The notes: generated by a model not told the origin, from the letters alone. A DNA stretch of 64,000 nt from an uncultured Acetatifactor sp. (GCA_910580225.1 CAJTXE010000007.1:52520-116519), one strand, 5' to 3'. Shown: positions 9,083 through 18,076, counted from the stretch's first letter. Numbers and translations: made by a program.

Positions 9083-9811
9083 TTACTCCCCTCTTCTCCA
9101 CAGAGTAAATACACACCCCATAATCAGGAAAAACAGCGCCATTACCTGCCCGAATCCCTTCAGAAATCCCAACAGGTAATCCAGTCTGCCGCCCCAGGCT
9201 CCTTCTCCGGGAAGCATCAGCACCACACTGTTTAAGAGAAGACCCGCAACCAGGAAACCGGAAAATTTTCTGCATCTCCCGCCGTCACAGGTCCTTTCTC
9301 CGCCGGCACGTCCTTTCAGCTCTTTCAGTATACTGTTTATCTGCATCAGCTGGCGCAGCATTACGGCCAGTATTGCTGCCACAAAAAAAGCAAATGCCCA
9401 TGCTGCTTTAACCCCAGCCACAGCACACCAGAATTCCATAAGCATGGCTGCTGTACTCAGTATGATAAATCCCTTGTACATAGTCCGAATTCTGGCATAA
9501 TGGGTGATACTGGATTCCACATCTGTGTACAGCTCAAAAGCTCCCTCGCAGGCTCTCTTCCGCAGAATCACCCAGGGGCCCCACAGGCAGATGATCTCCA
9601 CGCCCATATCCTGCATGAATTCCCTGTAGTCACTGCTGACACGAAACATTCCTTCCGTGATATCGATCTGGTAGATGTATTCTCCCGGTGTACAGGGTTC
9701 GAAACGAAAGAATCCCATGCAGAAACCTGTCATGGCATACCCTTTCCGTGACATATCGTTCAAAAACGCCGTCTCCTTGTCCTTATCGTAATACAACCGA
9801 AACTTTACCAT
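9083..9811 (-). CDS. DUF2812 domain membrane protein
   Basis: A 242-aa protein with an N-terminal DUF2812 domain (KFRLYYDKDKETAFLNDMS, GFFRFEPCTPGEYIYQID) and C-terminal hydrophobic segments: a pair at about 120-160 and two at about 185-240, with a short charged loop between. DUF2812 proteins are almost always encoded next to PadR regulators, as here, where the start overlaps the padR 3' end. The family has no established biochemical role; an envelope-stress or transport-linked role is inference. Confidence 0.85.
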   Translation of the reverse strand: MVKFRLYYDKDKETAFLNDMSRKGYAMTGFCMGFFRFEPCTPGEYIYQIDITEGMFRVSSDYREFMQDMGVEIICLWGPWVILRKRACEGAFELYTDVESSITHYARIRTMYKGFIILSTAAMLMEFWCAVAGVKAAWAFAFFVAAILAVMLRQLMQINSILKELKGRAGGERTCDGGRCRKFSGFLVAGLLLNSVVLMLPGEGAWGGRLDYLLGFLKGFGQVMALFFLIMGCVFTLWRRGE

Positions 9812-10182
9812 GTTTCCTCCAATCCTCGTAATCCCATGTTTCCTTTGTTTTGCTGCCCTTCGTGATCCTGGTCCATCAACGCCCCGTTGCGCAGGAGTTC
9901 CGCCAGGCGTTTCTTTTCCTCTGTGAAAATCTCCCTGCCCAGATCCGTAATAATGTATTCCTTCTTCTTCCGGGAATCTGTCTCTTCACTGTAAATCCGA
10001 ATCCACCCCTTACCCGTCATTGTCTGGATGGCACCGTACAAAGTCCCAGGTCCCAGAACCACCCTGCCCTCTGTCAGCCGCTCCACCTCCTGAATAATCC
10101 CATACCCATGATTAGGCCTGCGTACCGACAGCAAGATGTAAAACAGGGCTTCTGTCAACGGTATCCTTTTCTCCATCCCCAC
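9805..10182 (-). CDS. PadR family transcriptional regulator
   Basis: A 125-aa PadR-family winged-helix protein. Seen: LTEALFYILLSVRRPNHGYG (first helices), GPGTLYGAIQTMTGKGWI (recognition helix and wing) and SRKKKEYIITDLGREIF, then a C-terminal dimerisation helix. These repressors usually bind palindromes overlapping their own promoter and are released by small hydrophobic ligands. A matching palindromic promoter lies upstream at 10481-10539. Confidence 0.92.
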   Translation of the reverse strand: MGMEKRIPLTEALFYILLSVRRPNHGYGIIQEVERLTEGRVVLGPGTLYGAIQTMTGKGWIRIYSEETDSRKKKEYIITDLGREIFTEEKKRLAELLRNGALMDQDHEGQQNKGNMGLRGLEETW

Positions 10183-10257
10183 CCTCCGTTTCCGCTTTCA
10201 CTGCACCTGAATGGCCTATAATTTTCAATCTGCCTGCACCTTTGAAGGAATTTGCCC

Positions 10258-10431
10258 CTATTTCCTGCCAAATCTTCTGACAGTGTGAAACACACCTGCA
10301 AGTATATTGCAGAATAATCCGGAATATAGCATCCATTCATCACTTTTCTTTGAAAAAAGAAAGATTCCCAGAAAGAGGATTCCGGAGATATACAACCCCA
10401 CTACTGCTATTTCGAGCAATCTGTAAAACAT
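10258..10431 (-). CDS. Small membrane protein (57 aa), first gene of the PadR operon
   Basis: Read directly from the sequence: it starts MFYRLLEIAVVGLYISGILF, has a first membrane segment (about 6-26), a short KKSDEW loop, a second hydrophobic segment (about 34-49) and a basic VRRFGRK tail. It lies between the strong promoter at 10511-10539 and padR (76 nt downstream). The start is uncertain: GAGGAGG lies about 19 nt upstream, with a weaker ATAGGA nearer the ATG. It is below the usual ORF cut-off and in a different frame from the overlapping shadow ORFs. Function unknown; co-transcription with PadR/DUF2812 suggests a partner of the DUF2812 protein. Confidence 0.55.
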   Translation of the reverse strand: MFYRLLEIAVVGLYISGILFLGIFLFSKKSDEWMLYSGLFCNILAGVFHTVRRFGRK

Positions 10432-10480
10432 ATTCCTATTTATAACAATACCTCCTCAAGGCTTTTTTAGATACTGTATA

Positions 10481-10539
10481 ATATATCGGAAAGTGATATA
10501 TCACATTTATAATATATCATCTTCCGATATATCTGTCAA
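10481..10539 (-). promoter_or_regulatory. PadR operon promoter with nested palindromic operators
   Basis: On the minus strand TTGACA (10539-10534) and TATATT (10516-10511) are 17 bp apart. ATATATCGGAA (from 10481) and TTCCGATATAT (ending 10532) form an inverted repeat around the -10 box. Between them, GTGATATATCAC (10493-10504) is a perfect 12-bp palindrome over the likely start of transcription. This is the layout of an autoregulated PadR operator. Confidence 0.7.
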
Positions 10540-10622
10540 GAAATTTCAGAAAACACACCTGCCTGAAGTATGGCTTTGCCGACAGCTTTACCTCATTGAG
10601 AATTGCGGCTGAACATAAAACA

Positions 10623-10660
10623 GGACCGCTGCAGGAAGGATATCCTTCCCACAGCAGTCC
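10623..10660 (-). terminator. Terminator of htpG
   Basis: A long inverted repeat (GGACNGCTGNNGGAAGGA paired with its complement around a central AT) lies 48 nt after the htpG stop. On the htpG strand it is followed by TGTTTTATG. Confidence 0.6.
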
Positions 10661-10707
10661 TTCAAAGATTCTTATTCAACTGCTGCATATGCCTTTTTGT
10701 ATTGATA

Positions 10708-12843
10708 TTACTTCGCCAAAACCATCATAATCTCATTGCTTCTGGCAATAAACTTTGTCATGGCCTCCGGAGACAGGGGCGCCTGCTGGATCTTTGCCAG
10801 ATCATAGAGCTGTTCGCAGATCTTGTCTACATTCTCGCCCTCCTGATTGTCTGTCACATACTGTACCAGAGGATGGTTTGCATTGAGGATCAGGGTCTCG
10901 CCTTCACCGCCGAAACCTCCCATATCCATGCCCGGCATGGAATACATCTTCATCATATCCTGCATGCGCCGGCTTTCCTCGGACAGGGTCAGCACGGAAG
11001 AAATTTTATCATCCTTCAGCTTCTCCACCTTTACGGTAAGCCTGTCATTGTCCAGAACCTTCTTCATGATCTCGCCAAGAGCTTTGCCCTGCTCTTCCAG
11101 CTCTTTTTCCGCTTCCTCTGATGTGTCGGCCTTCATGGCATCGGTCACATCTGCGTCGATTCTCTGGAACTTCACGCCCTCATTCTTGGACTCCAGCTGC
11201 TGGATAAAAGGCTGATCGATATTGTGGGTCAGGATGACGGCATCCATTCCGCTGTCCTTAAACATCCTGATATACTGGCCCTGCTGCTGTTCATCGGTGA
11301 CGTAGTAGATAACCTTATCTTTCTTCTCTTCCGCGTCTGTCCCTTCGTCCTCGGGTTCTTCGTCGGTAACCACCTCGGCCTCCACCTTCTCACCATTCTC
11401 GTCTACGGCTGCTCCTGCCTCGTCTCCCGCAGTGTCCCCACCGTTGTCAAGAGGCTTTACCTCCAGACATTCCGGCAGCGTCACATACTTGCCTTCCAGA
11501 TTCTTAAACAGGATATAGTCGTTCATCCTCTCGCAGAATTTGTCGTCCTTCAGGCAGCCGAACTTGATAAAGGGACTGATATCATCCCAGTATTTGTCAT
11601 ATTCTTCCTTTTCCGTCTTGCACATGCCGGACAGCTTGTCCGCCACCTTCTTGGAGATGTATTCTGAGATCTTCTTCACAAAGCCGTCATTCTGCAGCGC
11701 GCTTCTGGACACGTTCAGGGGCAGGTCCGGACAGTCGATGACTCCTTTCAGCAGCATCAGGAATTCCGGAATTACTTCCTTGATATTATCCGCAATGAAT
11801 ACCTGGTTGTTATACAGTTTGATGGTTCCTTCGATGGATTCGTACTCCATATTAATCTTCGGGAAGTACAGAATGCCCTTGAGGTTGAAGGGATAGTCCA
11901 TATTTAGGTGGATCCAGAACAGGGGCTCTTTATAATCATGGAATACCTTGCGGTAAAATTCCAGATATTCTTCCTTTGTGCAGTCGTTGGTGTGCTTTGT
12001 CCACAGTGGTGTAGTCTCATTCAAGAGCTCCGGACGTTTTCTGATCTTCAGCTTTACAGGTTCCGGCTCTTTCTCTTCCTTCTCCCCGTCTTCCTCTTCG
12101 GCCTTAGCAGCGTCTGCCTTTTCTTCCGTTTTCTCTTCCGGCTGAATCACTTCCAGAACCACATCATCTTCCTTTTTTTCATCCTCTTTGATGATCTGCG
12201 TCTCCTGGGTATCCGCCTTGGAGAGATAAATCTCTGTAGGCATGAAGGAACAGTACTTCTTTATAACCTCTCTTGCTTTGTATTCGTTGCAGAATTCCAG
12301 GCAGTCCTCATTCAAGAACAAAGTGATTGCCGTACCCACTTCCGTCCTGTCTCCGTCCTCCATGGCATATTCCGTGCCGCCGTCGCACTCCCAGTGAACA
12401 GCCTTTGCGCCCTCCTGATAGGAAAGTGTATCAATATGCACCTCATCTGCAACCATGAATGCGGAATAAAATCCCAGACCAAAATGACCGATGATCTGGT
12501 CTGCATTGCTCTTGTCCTTGTATTTTTCAATAAAGTCAGCTGCGCCGGAGAAGGCAATCTGGTTGATATACTCCTCCACCTCTTCCGCAGTCATGCCAAG
12601 TCCATTATCAATGACTGTCAATGTCTTCTTCTCCGGATTAACGATTACGTCGATGCGGGCCTTATAGCCTTCCGGCAGGGTATACTCACCCATCATGTCC
12701 AGCTTCTTCAGCTTTGTCACAGCATCGCAGCCATTGGAGATCAGCTCCCTGTAGAAAATATCATGGTCAGAATACAGCCACTTCTTAATAATCGGAAATA
12801 TGTTTTCACTGTTGATTGATAAACTGCCACTCTTTGCTGCCAT
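10708..12843 (-). CDS. htpG: Molecular chaperone HtpG (bacterial Hsp90)
   Basis: A 711-aa Hsp90. The N-terminal GHKL ATPase contains YRELISNGCDA, DNGLGM and GHFGLGFYSAFM; the middle domain holds PLNVSRSALQND. It is clearly longer than the roughly 625 aa of E. coli or Bacillus HtpG. An acidic/lysine-rich stretch at about 218-264 sits where eukaryotic Hsp90 has its charged linker, and a second acidic insert lies at about 465-508. Ribosome binding site AAAGGGA. It stands alone behind its own promoter with a CIRCE element, so HrcA control under heat stress is expected. Confidence 0.96.
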   Translation of the reverse strand: MAAKSGSLSINSENIFPIIKKWLYSDHDIFYRELISNGCDAVTKLKKLDMMGEYTLPEGYKARIDVIVNPEKKTLTVIDNGLGMTAEEVEEYINQIAFSGAADFIEKYKDKSNADQIIGHFGLGFYSAFMVADEVHIDTLSYQEGAKAVHWECDGGTEYAMEDGDRTEVGTAITLFLNEDCLEFCNEYKAREVIKKYCSFMPTEIYLSKADTQETQIIKEDEKKEDDVVLEVIQPEEKTEEKADAAKAEEEDGEKEEKEPEPVKLKIRKRPELLNETTPLWTKHTNDCTKEEYLEFYRKVFHDYKEPLFWIHLNMDYPFNLKGILYFPKINMEYESIEGTIKLYNNQVFIADNIKEVIPEFLMLLKGVIDCPDLPLNVSRSALQNDGFVKKISEYISKKVADKLSGMCKTEKEEYDKYWDDISPFIKFGCLKDDKFCERMNDYILFKNLEGKYVTLPECLEVKPLDNGGDTAGDEAGAAVDENGEKVEAEVVTDEEPEDEGTDAEEKKDKVIYYVTDEQQQGQYIRMFKDSGMDAVILTHNIDQPFIQQLESKNEGVKFQRIDADVTDAMKADTSEEAEKELEEQGKALGEIMKKVLDNDRLTVKVEKLKDDKISSVLTLSEESRRMQDMMKMYSMPGMDMGGFGGEGETLILNANHPLVQYVTDNQEGENVDKICEQLYDLAKIQQAPLSPEAMTKFIARSNEIMMVLAK

Positions 12844-12936
12844 CTTACTTTCGTCCCTTTCTTTTCTTTATTATAGTCCATCTTATGCCACGCATTCTGC
12901 ACGGCATTGTGTTACTCTGTAAACACCTTGAAACAT

Positions 12937-12965
12937 AGTTTATGACGGAGCACCGCAAAAGTCAA
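12937..12965 (-). promoter_or_regulatory. htpG promoter
   Basis: On the minus strand TTGACT (12965-12960) and TAAACT (12942-12937) are 17 bp apart, about 95 nt upstream of the htpG start and immediately downstream of the CIRCE element. Confidence 0.5.
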
Positions 12966-12972
12966 GAAGAAA

Positions 12973-12999
12973 TTAGCACTCATTTTGGCAGAGTGCTAA
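12973..12999. promoter_or_regulatory. CIRCE element (HrcA operator)
   Basis: An exact CIRCE: TTAGCACTC, 9-bp spacer, GAGTGCTAA. It lies directly upstream of the -35 box of htpG. HrcA is the only known repressor for this sequence. CIRCE normally controls groESL and dnaK operons. Confidence 0.93.
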
Positions 13000-13074
13000 T
13001 AATTGCACAAAAAAGCCCGTAGAATGGGCGTTTCCGCATTTCTAAAATTTTTCTAAACCGCTATTTTTTCCGTT

Positions 13075-14151
13075 TTAGTCCGGAAAATACCTGGCGTAAA
13101 CCTCAAAAAATTCAGACGTGGTCACCACTTCCTCATGAAGCAGTTTCATGCTGTCCCACAGCTGTGCATTCAGTTGCCGGGGCAATTCTCCCACAAAGGC
13201 GTCATATTCCTGTCCGAACACCTCCCTGCGCCTTTCCTCCACAATGGTCAGCTTATTCAGATCCGTCTGCTCCCGATCAAAAGTACTGATACATTTAATA
13301 ATATGATATCCTGCTTCCGTTTCCACAACCTGACTGATTCCATCTCTCTCCAGAGAAAATGCAGCCTCCTCAAAGATCGGCTCCATCTCTCCCTTGCCAA
13401 AGGAATAAGTAATCACCGCATCCTCGCTGTAGCGGGAAGCCAGATCCAGAAAATCCTCCCCTTCCTCCGCAGCCATCCGGCGGATTTCAAGTGCTTTTTC
13501 ATAGGCCTCCTGCTTCATGATATCGGAATATTCCACCCTGCTGCCTGGGCTGTCTTCTGTACTGGTCCGAATCAGGATATGCTGTATGGTAATGGTGCGG
13601 GCCTCGTCGTCACTGATTTCCGGATTTACGTCCTGTATGATATAACGATAAACTTTATCCGCCATAGCGTATTCTCTGTAGAGCTGCTCTATGGTGGATA
13701 ACGATACCCCCATCAGTTCCTTTTCCCGCTCCGTCAGGGAATCGAAATACGCCTTTCCAGCCTGACTGACCTTTCTGTTCTCCCCTTCCTCCAGGGTCAC
13801 CCCCCGGTCCTGGGCCAGCAGATACATAGTCTTGATCTGTGCCATCTTGGCCAACACGGTTTCCTTTACATTTTCTTCCAAAGTAACCCCGTCCCGGGAA
13901 ACATTCCACACCTCCGGTCCGTAGACACTTTCATACTGGTTCTGAGTGTTAGTCAAATACACCATCATCTCCGGCACGGTGCAGACGCTTCCGCCGATGC
14001 GGAAGACCTCATCCTTCCCCATTCCAGTGGTAAAAATGACTTTTGTACCGTTTTCCTCAACACCGCAGGCCGTCTGCAGCAGCAACGGACACAACACACA
14101 GCACAAAACTATAATATTTCTACAGAATTTCTTCTTTTTTCTTCTCTCCAT
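13075..14151 (-). CDS. Parvulin-type peptidyl-prolyl isomerase, PrsA-like lipoprotein
   Basis: About 358 aa. The N-terminus has basic residues, a hydrophobic stretch (IIVLCCVLCPLLL) and QTAC as a probable, imperfect lipobox. A SurA/PrsA-type helical region follows, then a rotamase domain: ITIQHILIRTS, FLDLASRYSEDA, FGKGEMEPIFEEAAFSL and ETEAGYHIIKC. It would act outside the membrane, helping secreted proteins fold. The ATG at 14151 (with GGTGG upstream) is preferred to the TTG at 14166. Compared with Bacillus PrsA the N-domain is longer. Confidence 0.85.
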   Translation of the reverse strand: MERRKKKKFCRNIIVLCCVLCPLLLQTACGVEENGTKVIFTTGMGKDEVFRIGGSVCTVPEMMVYLTNTQNQYESVYGPEVWNVSRDGVTLEENVKETVLAKMAQIKTMYLLAQDRGVTLEEGENRKVSQAGKAYFDSLTEREKELMGVSLSTIEQLYREYAMADKVYRYIIQDVNPEISDDEARTITIQHILIRTSTEDSPGSRVEYSDIMKQEAYEKALEIRRMAAEEGEDFLDLASRYSEDAVITYSFGKGEMEPIFEEAAFSLERDGISQVVETEAGYHIIKCISTFDREQTDLNKLTIVEERRREVFGQEYDAFVGELPRQLNAQLWDSMKLLHEEVVTTSEFFEVYARYFPD

Positions 14152-14329
14152 TCCCAAACCACCCAAAAAAACATGCCCATGCTCTGTATCTTCTTTTTTC
14201 TTCTCTCCGCATATTATGGAAAGAATTCAATACAAAGCACGGGCCGCCGCCTGAACTTTTGATTCCCGCAGTCATCAAGCCAGGGAGATGTTATCGCAGA
14301 ATCCACCACTCACAGGCGGATTCGATTCC

Positions 14330-15361
14330 TTATTCAATCACATGAATCCATCCTTTGGGCGGCTCGATCCTGCCCATCTGGATACCGGTAAGCGTATCAT
14401 ACAGTTTCCTGGTCACAGGTCCCATCTCGGTCATACCGCTGGGAAGACAGATCTCAGTTCCGTGGTCCACAATCTTCCCCACAGGAGAGATCACGGCAGC
14501 GGTACCACAGAGACCGCATTCTGTAAAATCCTTCACCTCTTCCAGATACACTTCCCGCTCTTCCACCTCAAGACCCAGATATTCCTTTGCCACATGGATA
14601 AGGGAACGGCGGGTGATAGAAGGAAGAATGCTATCGGACTTTGGCGTAACCACTCTGCCCTCCTTTGTCACAAACAGGAAATTGGCGCCGCCTGTCTCCT
14701 CCACCCTGGTGCGTGTACCGGGATCCAGATACAGATTCTCGTCAAAGCCGTTTTTATGAGCCGTCACAATGGCGTGAAGACTCATGGCATAATTCAGACC
14801 TGCCTTAATATTACCTGTGCCATGGGGTGCAGCTCGGTCAAAATCGCTGACACAGATGGTCAGAGGCTTCACCCCGCCCTTAAAATAAGGTCCCACCGGC
14901 GTACAGAAAATGCGGAACTGGTACACATCTGCAGGCTTTACACCGATAACGGAATTCATACCGAACATATAGGGGCGGATGTACAGTGTGGCACCGCTTC
15001 CATAAGGAGGCACATAGGCTTCATTAGCCTTCACCGCCTTTGTCACCGCATCCACGAATCGCTCCTTGGGAAAAACCGGCATCTCCAGACGCCGGGCAGA
15101 ATCTTCCATCCGCTCGCCGTTTAAATCCGGACGAAAGGCCACAATACGCCCATTCTCGGTGGTATAGGCTTTCAATCCCTCAAAAATGGTCTGTGCATAT
15201 TGCAGTACCCCTGCACATTCATTCAGAACGATATTGGCATCTTCAGTCAGGACTCCCTCATCCCAGACCCCGTTCTGATACATGGAAACATATCTTTTTT
15301 CTGTCTGAATATATCCGAAGTTCAGGTTACCCCAATCGATATTCTTCTTTTCCAACTGCAT
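14330..15361 (-). CDS. ilvE: Branched-chain amino acid aminotransferase
   Basis: A 343-aa class IV PLP aminotransferase of the long BCAT type. GTGNIKAGLNYAMSLHAIV carries the PLP lysine in NIKAG; FEGLKAY, VEETGGANFLFV and ECGLCGTAAVISPVG are family signatures. It transfers the amino group between glutamate and the keto-acids of Leu, Ile and Val. The ATG at 15361 follows a GAAAGAAGGG site; the upstream TTG has none. A 12-bp palindrome, ATTGTTAACAAT (15381-15392), and a TATAAT further upstream lie in its leader; no T-box was recognised. Confidence 0.93.
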   Translation of the reverse strand: MQLEKKNIDWGNLNFGYIQTEKRYVSMYQNGVWDEGVLTEDANIVLNECAGVLQYAQTIFEGLKAYTTENGRIVAFRPDLNGERMEDSARRLEMPVFPKERFVDAVTKAVKANEAYVPPYGSGATLYIRPYMFGMNSVIGVKPADVYQFRIFCTPVGPYFKGGVKPLTICVSDFDRAAPHGTGNIKAGLNYAMSLHAIVTAHKNGFDENLYLDPGTRTRVEETGGANFLFVTKEGRVVTPKSDSILPSITRRSLIHVAKEYLGLEVEEREVYLEEVKDFTECGLCGTAAVISPVGKIVDHGTEICLPSGMTEMGPVTRKLYDTLTGIQMGRIEPPKGWIHVIE

Positions 15362-15532
15362 TCCCTTCTTTCCATATTTTATTGTTAACAATTATTATAC
15401 TTTTCTATCCAAAAGTCAATATACTTTGTCCTGAAATCGTGTAAAATTATAAAAACAATATGTCACAAAATCACATGGAGTCACAATTTTGATTTCGTGG
15501 AAGGCTGTCCGACCAGTTCAGATGAACAGGAA

Positions 15533-15567
15533 AAATCCGGTCTCCCATCTATCTGGATCCCGGATTT
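15533..15567 (-). terminator. Probable terminator after the dihydrofolate reductase gene
   Basis: AAATCCGG (15533-15540) and CCGGATTT (15560-15567) form a stem around a 19-nt loop; on the minus strand the stem runs into TTTTTCC. A second perfect hairpin, GACCGG/CCGGTC (15595-15612), lies between it and the gene end but has no T-run. The 310-bp gap 15362-15673 shows nothing else recognisable. Confidence 0.45.
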
Positions 15568-15673
15568 TATACACCTGCGTCTCACCTCTGTTTTGACCGG
15601 TAGGTTCCGGTCCCCACAGCCCTGTGTCCGCCGGGCCTGATTCTTTTCATTTCCATCGATTCACACAAGTCAA

Positions 15674-16180
15674 TTATACCTCTGTAGACTGTGCTATCCG
15701 CTCATACCTGCAGAAGGTATAGGCAATATCAAAATAAGTCTGTTCCTCGCTGTCCGCCGTCATCTGCCATTCCGGATCCCGGTCCAAGTCTGGAAAATAT
15801 GCGTCCGCTTCATAGCGCTGGTCGATCCGGGTGATGTGGGCCGTATCGCACCAAGGAAGCAGCTGCCGATAGACACTCTCACCGCCGATGCAATACACAT
15901 CCCTGGAGGAATATGGCTCCAGAACCCGCTTTAACTCCTCCAGGGAATGTACCGCTTCCGCTCCCTTTACCCGGAATGATGGATCTCTGGACAAAATGAT
16001 ATTCCGCCTTCCCTGCAAAGGCATTCCCTGCGGAAAGGTCTGGAGGGTTTTACGTCCCAGAACTACAACTTTTCCTGTGGTTTCCTCCCGAAAATATTTA
16101 TGATCTCTGGGTATGGTCACCAGAAGTCTGCCGTTCTTGCCGATGGCCCAGTTCCTGTCCACTGCCGCTATGATATTCAC
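15674..16180 (-). CDS. folA: Dihydrofolate reductase
   Basis: A 168-aa DHFR. Seen: NIIAAVDRNWAIGKNGRLL (substrate and NADPH loop), IPRDHKYFREETTGK with the catalytic acidic residue, VVLGRKTLQTFP, and VYCIGGESVYRQLLP. It reduces dihydrofolate to tetrahydrofolate with NADPH. The likely start is the GTG at 16180, since AAAGGAG lies 5 nt before it inside the longer frame. No thyA is adjacent. It lies about 85 nt after the metallo-hydrolase gene and may share its transcript. Confidence 0.94.
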   Translation of the reverse strand: MNIIAAVDRNWAIGKNGRLLVTIPRDHKYFREETTGKVVVLGRKTLQTFPQGMPLQGRRNIILSRDPSFRVKGAEAVHSLEELKRVLEPYSSRDVYCIGGESVYRQLLPWCDTAHITRIDQRYEADAYFPDLDRDPEWQMTADSEEQTYFDIAYTFCRYERIAQSTEV

Positions 16181-16266
16181 TTTTTCTCCTTTCTTCCGTT
16201 TCATCTGCTGCGATGATGTCCGGGCACCCGCAAATCTCTTCGCAATACCCTATAGCTGTTGCGGAA

Positions 16267-17865
16267 TTATTCCCACTTGTCACAGAGGGAATTGATCTGA
16301 TCAGCGAATTTACCCATATCTTTATTCGGCATACCGTCAATTCCCTTGACCAGATTAAGCAGCCTCTGGGCGGCAGCCAAAAGTTTTGCATAGATATTGG
16401 AAGCCGCAACCTTTGCCTTCTTCTTCACCGGCACAGGAACTGCCTCGTATTCCAGTTTTCCTGAAAGCAGATCGAAAACAGTGCCGCTGTAGGGAGCATA
16501 GGTACGCTGTCCGTATTCCAGTTTGAGGCACTCCGCGAAACCAGTACACACCGTATCCTCGCCATGTACAAGAAATACCTTCTTAGGCTTCTCCTCAAAG
16601 CCGCAGATCCACTCAATAAGCCCGTTCTTGTCCGCATGTCCGCTCATGCCCACCAGTTTTTTGATCTCTGCCCTGACCTGTATGGATTCACCGAAGAGCT
16701 TCACTTCATCGATCCCTTCCACAAGCAGGCGTCCCAGGGTTCCTACAGCCTGATATCCCACAAAGAGAATAGAGCACTCCGGCCTCCAGAGATTATGCTT
16801 CAGATGATGTCTGATACGCCCGGCCTCACACATGCCCGATGCGGAAATAATCACTTTGGGTGTCTCATTAAAGTTGATCTCCCTGGATTCCTCACTGGTG
16901 ATAGCAAGCTTCAAGCCTGGAAACGACAGCGGATTGATGCCTTCCTGCACCATTTCAAGCGCCTCTCCGGCAAAGCATTCCATCCTGTTTTCCTGGAAGA
17001 TTTCCGTGGCCTCCACCGCCAGAGGGCTGTCCACATACACCGGAAAATTCTCATGCCCCTTCACCAGATTGTCTACCTTGATCCTGCGCAGGAAATAGAG
17101 CAGCTCCTGGGTCCGTCCCACCGCAAAGGAGGGAATCACCACATTTCCGCCCCTGTCAAAGGTCTCCTTCAGAATTGCTGCCAGTTCATGTACATAATCC
17201 GGCCGTTCCACCGCATGAAGACGGTCCCCATATGTGGACTCCATCACCACATAATCTGCTTTCTTTGTGGGAGCCGGATTGCGCAGCAGAGGGTCGTTTT
17301 TGTTGCCCACATCACCGGAGAACACTACCTTTTTCGTATGTCCGTCCTCCCGCAGCCATACTTCAATGCTTGCGGAACCCAGAAGATGTCCGATATCCGA
17401 AAAACGGATGGTCATCTCGTCACAGATTTCCACTTTCTGGTTGTAATGACAGGATACAATCCTCTTGATGACCCCCTCTGCATCCTCCATGGTATAGAGA
17501 GGCTCCATCGCCGCCACAGACTCGCTTCTCTTGGCCTTCCGGTTCTTCCACTCTGCCTCCATCATCTGAATGTGGGCACAATCACGGAGCATGATACTGC
17601 ACAAATCCGCAGTGGCATCCGTGGCGAACACCTGCCCCCGAAATCCTTTGGCATAAATCAGCGGCAACAATCCGGTGTGATCAATGTGGGCATGGGTCAG
17701 CAGCACATAATCAATCAGCGACTCATCCACCGGAAGCGGTACATTCTCAAAGACATTCATCCCCTGCTCCATACCGCAGTCCACCAGAATGTGCTTTCCG
17801 CCGACCTCAATATAATGACAGCTGCCTGTCACCTCATGGGCCGCACCTACGAAAATCAGTTTCAT
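16267..17865 (-). CDS. MBL-fold beta-CASP metallo-hydrolase (RNA-processing type)
   Basis: A 532-aa metallo-beta-lactamase-fold protein. Metal motif THAHIDHTGLLP (HxHxDH) at about 57-68, a later SFAVGRTQELLYFL, the beta-CASP domain (VYVDSPLAVEATEIF, ASGMCEAGRIRHHLKHNLW) and the RMMBL domain (MSGHADKNGLIEWI, VFLVHGE). The family includes CPSF-73-like RNA endonucleases; most bacterial members are uncharacterised. The last 70 residues form a lysine/alanine-rich segment unlike the core. The start ATG has an AGGAGGGTTAGG site. Confidence 0.9.
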   Translation of the reverse strand: MKLIFVGAAHEVTGSCHYIEVGGKHILVDCGMEQGMNVFENVPLPVDESLIDYVLLTHAHIDHTGLLPLIYAKGFRGQVFATDATADLCSIMLRDCAHIQMMEAEWKNRKAKRSESVAAMEPLYTMEDAEGVIKRIVSCHYNQKVEICDEMTIRFSDIGHLLGSASIEVWLREDGHTKKVVFSGDVGNKNDPLLRNPAPTKKADYVVMESTYGDRLHAVERPDYVHELAAILKETFDRGGNVVIPSFAVGRTQELLYFLRRIKVDNLVKGHENFPVYVDSPLAVEATEIFQENRMECFAGEALEMVQEGINPLSFPGLKLAITSEESREINFNETPKVIISASGMCEAGRIRHHLKHNLWRPECSILFVGYQAVGTLGRLLVEGIDEVKLFGESIQVRAEIKKLVGMSGHADKNGLIEWICGFEEKPKKVFLVHGEDTVCTGFAECLKLEYGQRTYAPYSGTVFDLLSGKLEYEAVPVPVKKKAKVAASNIYAKLLAAAQRLLNLVKGIDGMPNKDMGKFADQINSLCDKWE

Positions 17866-18067
17866 ACCTAACCCTCCTGTTCCGTTTTTTATTCCAGATT
17901 CTGTTCCCGTTCTTTTGCATCCCCATACTACAATACTATTATTAAAAAGATTCCTCTATCTCTATTTTATTATGGAATTTCATATATCGCAAGGGAAAAT
18001 TTTCTGAAAACAAAGAAATTGAAGTAAAATTGTTCACCGCAGACTGCTGGCATTCTCAAAATGAATA

Positions 18068-18076
18068 TGCTATAAT
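18068..18076 (+). promoter_or_regulatory. Extended -10 promoter for the acyltransferase gene
   Basis: TGCTATAAT is an extended -10 box about 60 nt upstream of the start. The -35 region is weak. Confidence 0.45.

Noticed and set aside
8762..9235. 157-codon plus-strand ORF after the sugar operon
   Set aside because: Overlaps two supported genes and the terminator; no RBS; composition unlike a protein.
11908..12819. 303-codon plus-strand ORF opposite htpG
   Set aside because: Antisense shadow of a conserved chaperone.
15362..15530. T-box riboswitch before ilvE
   Set aside because: No specifier stem or T-box sequence found in the short leader.
16564..17871. 435-codon plus-strand ORF opposite the beta-CASP hydrolase
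   Set aside because: Antisense shadow; the minus strand has all metal motifs.
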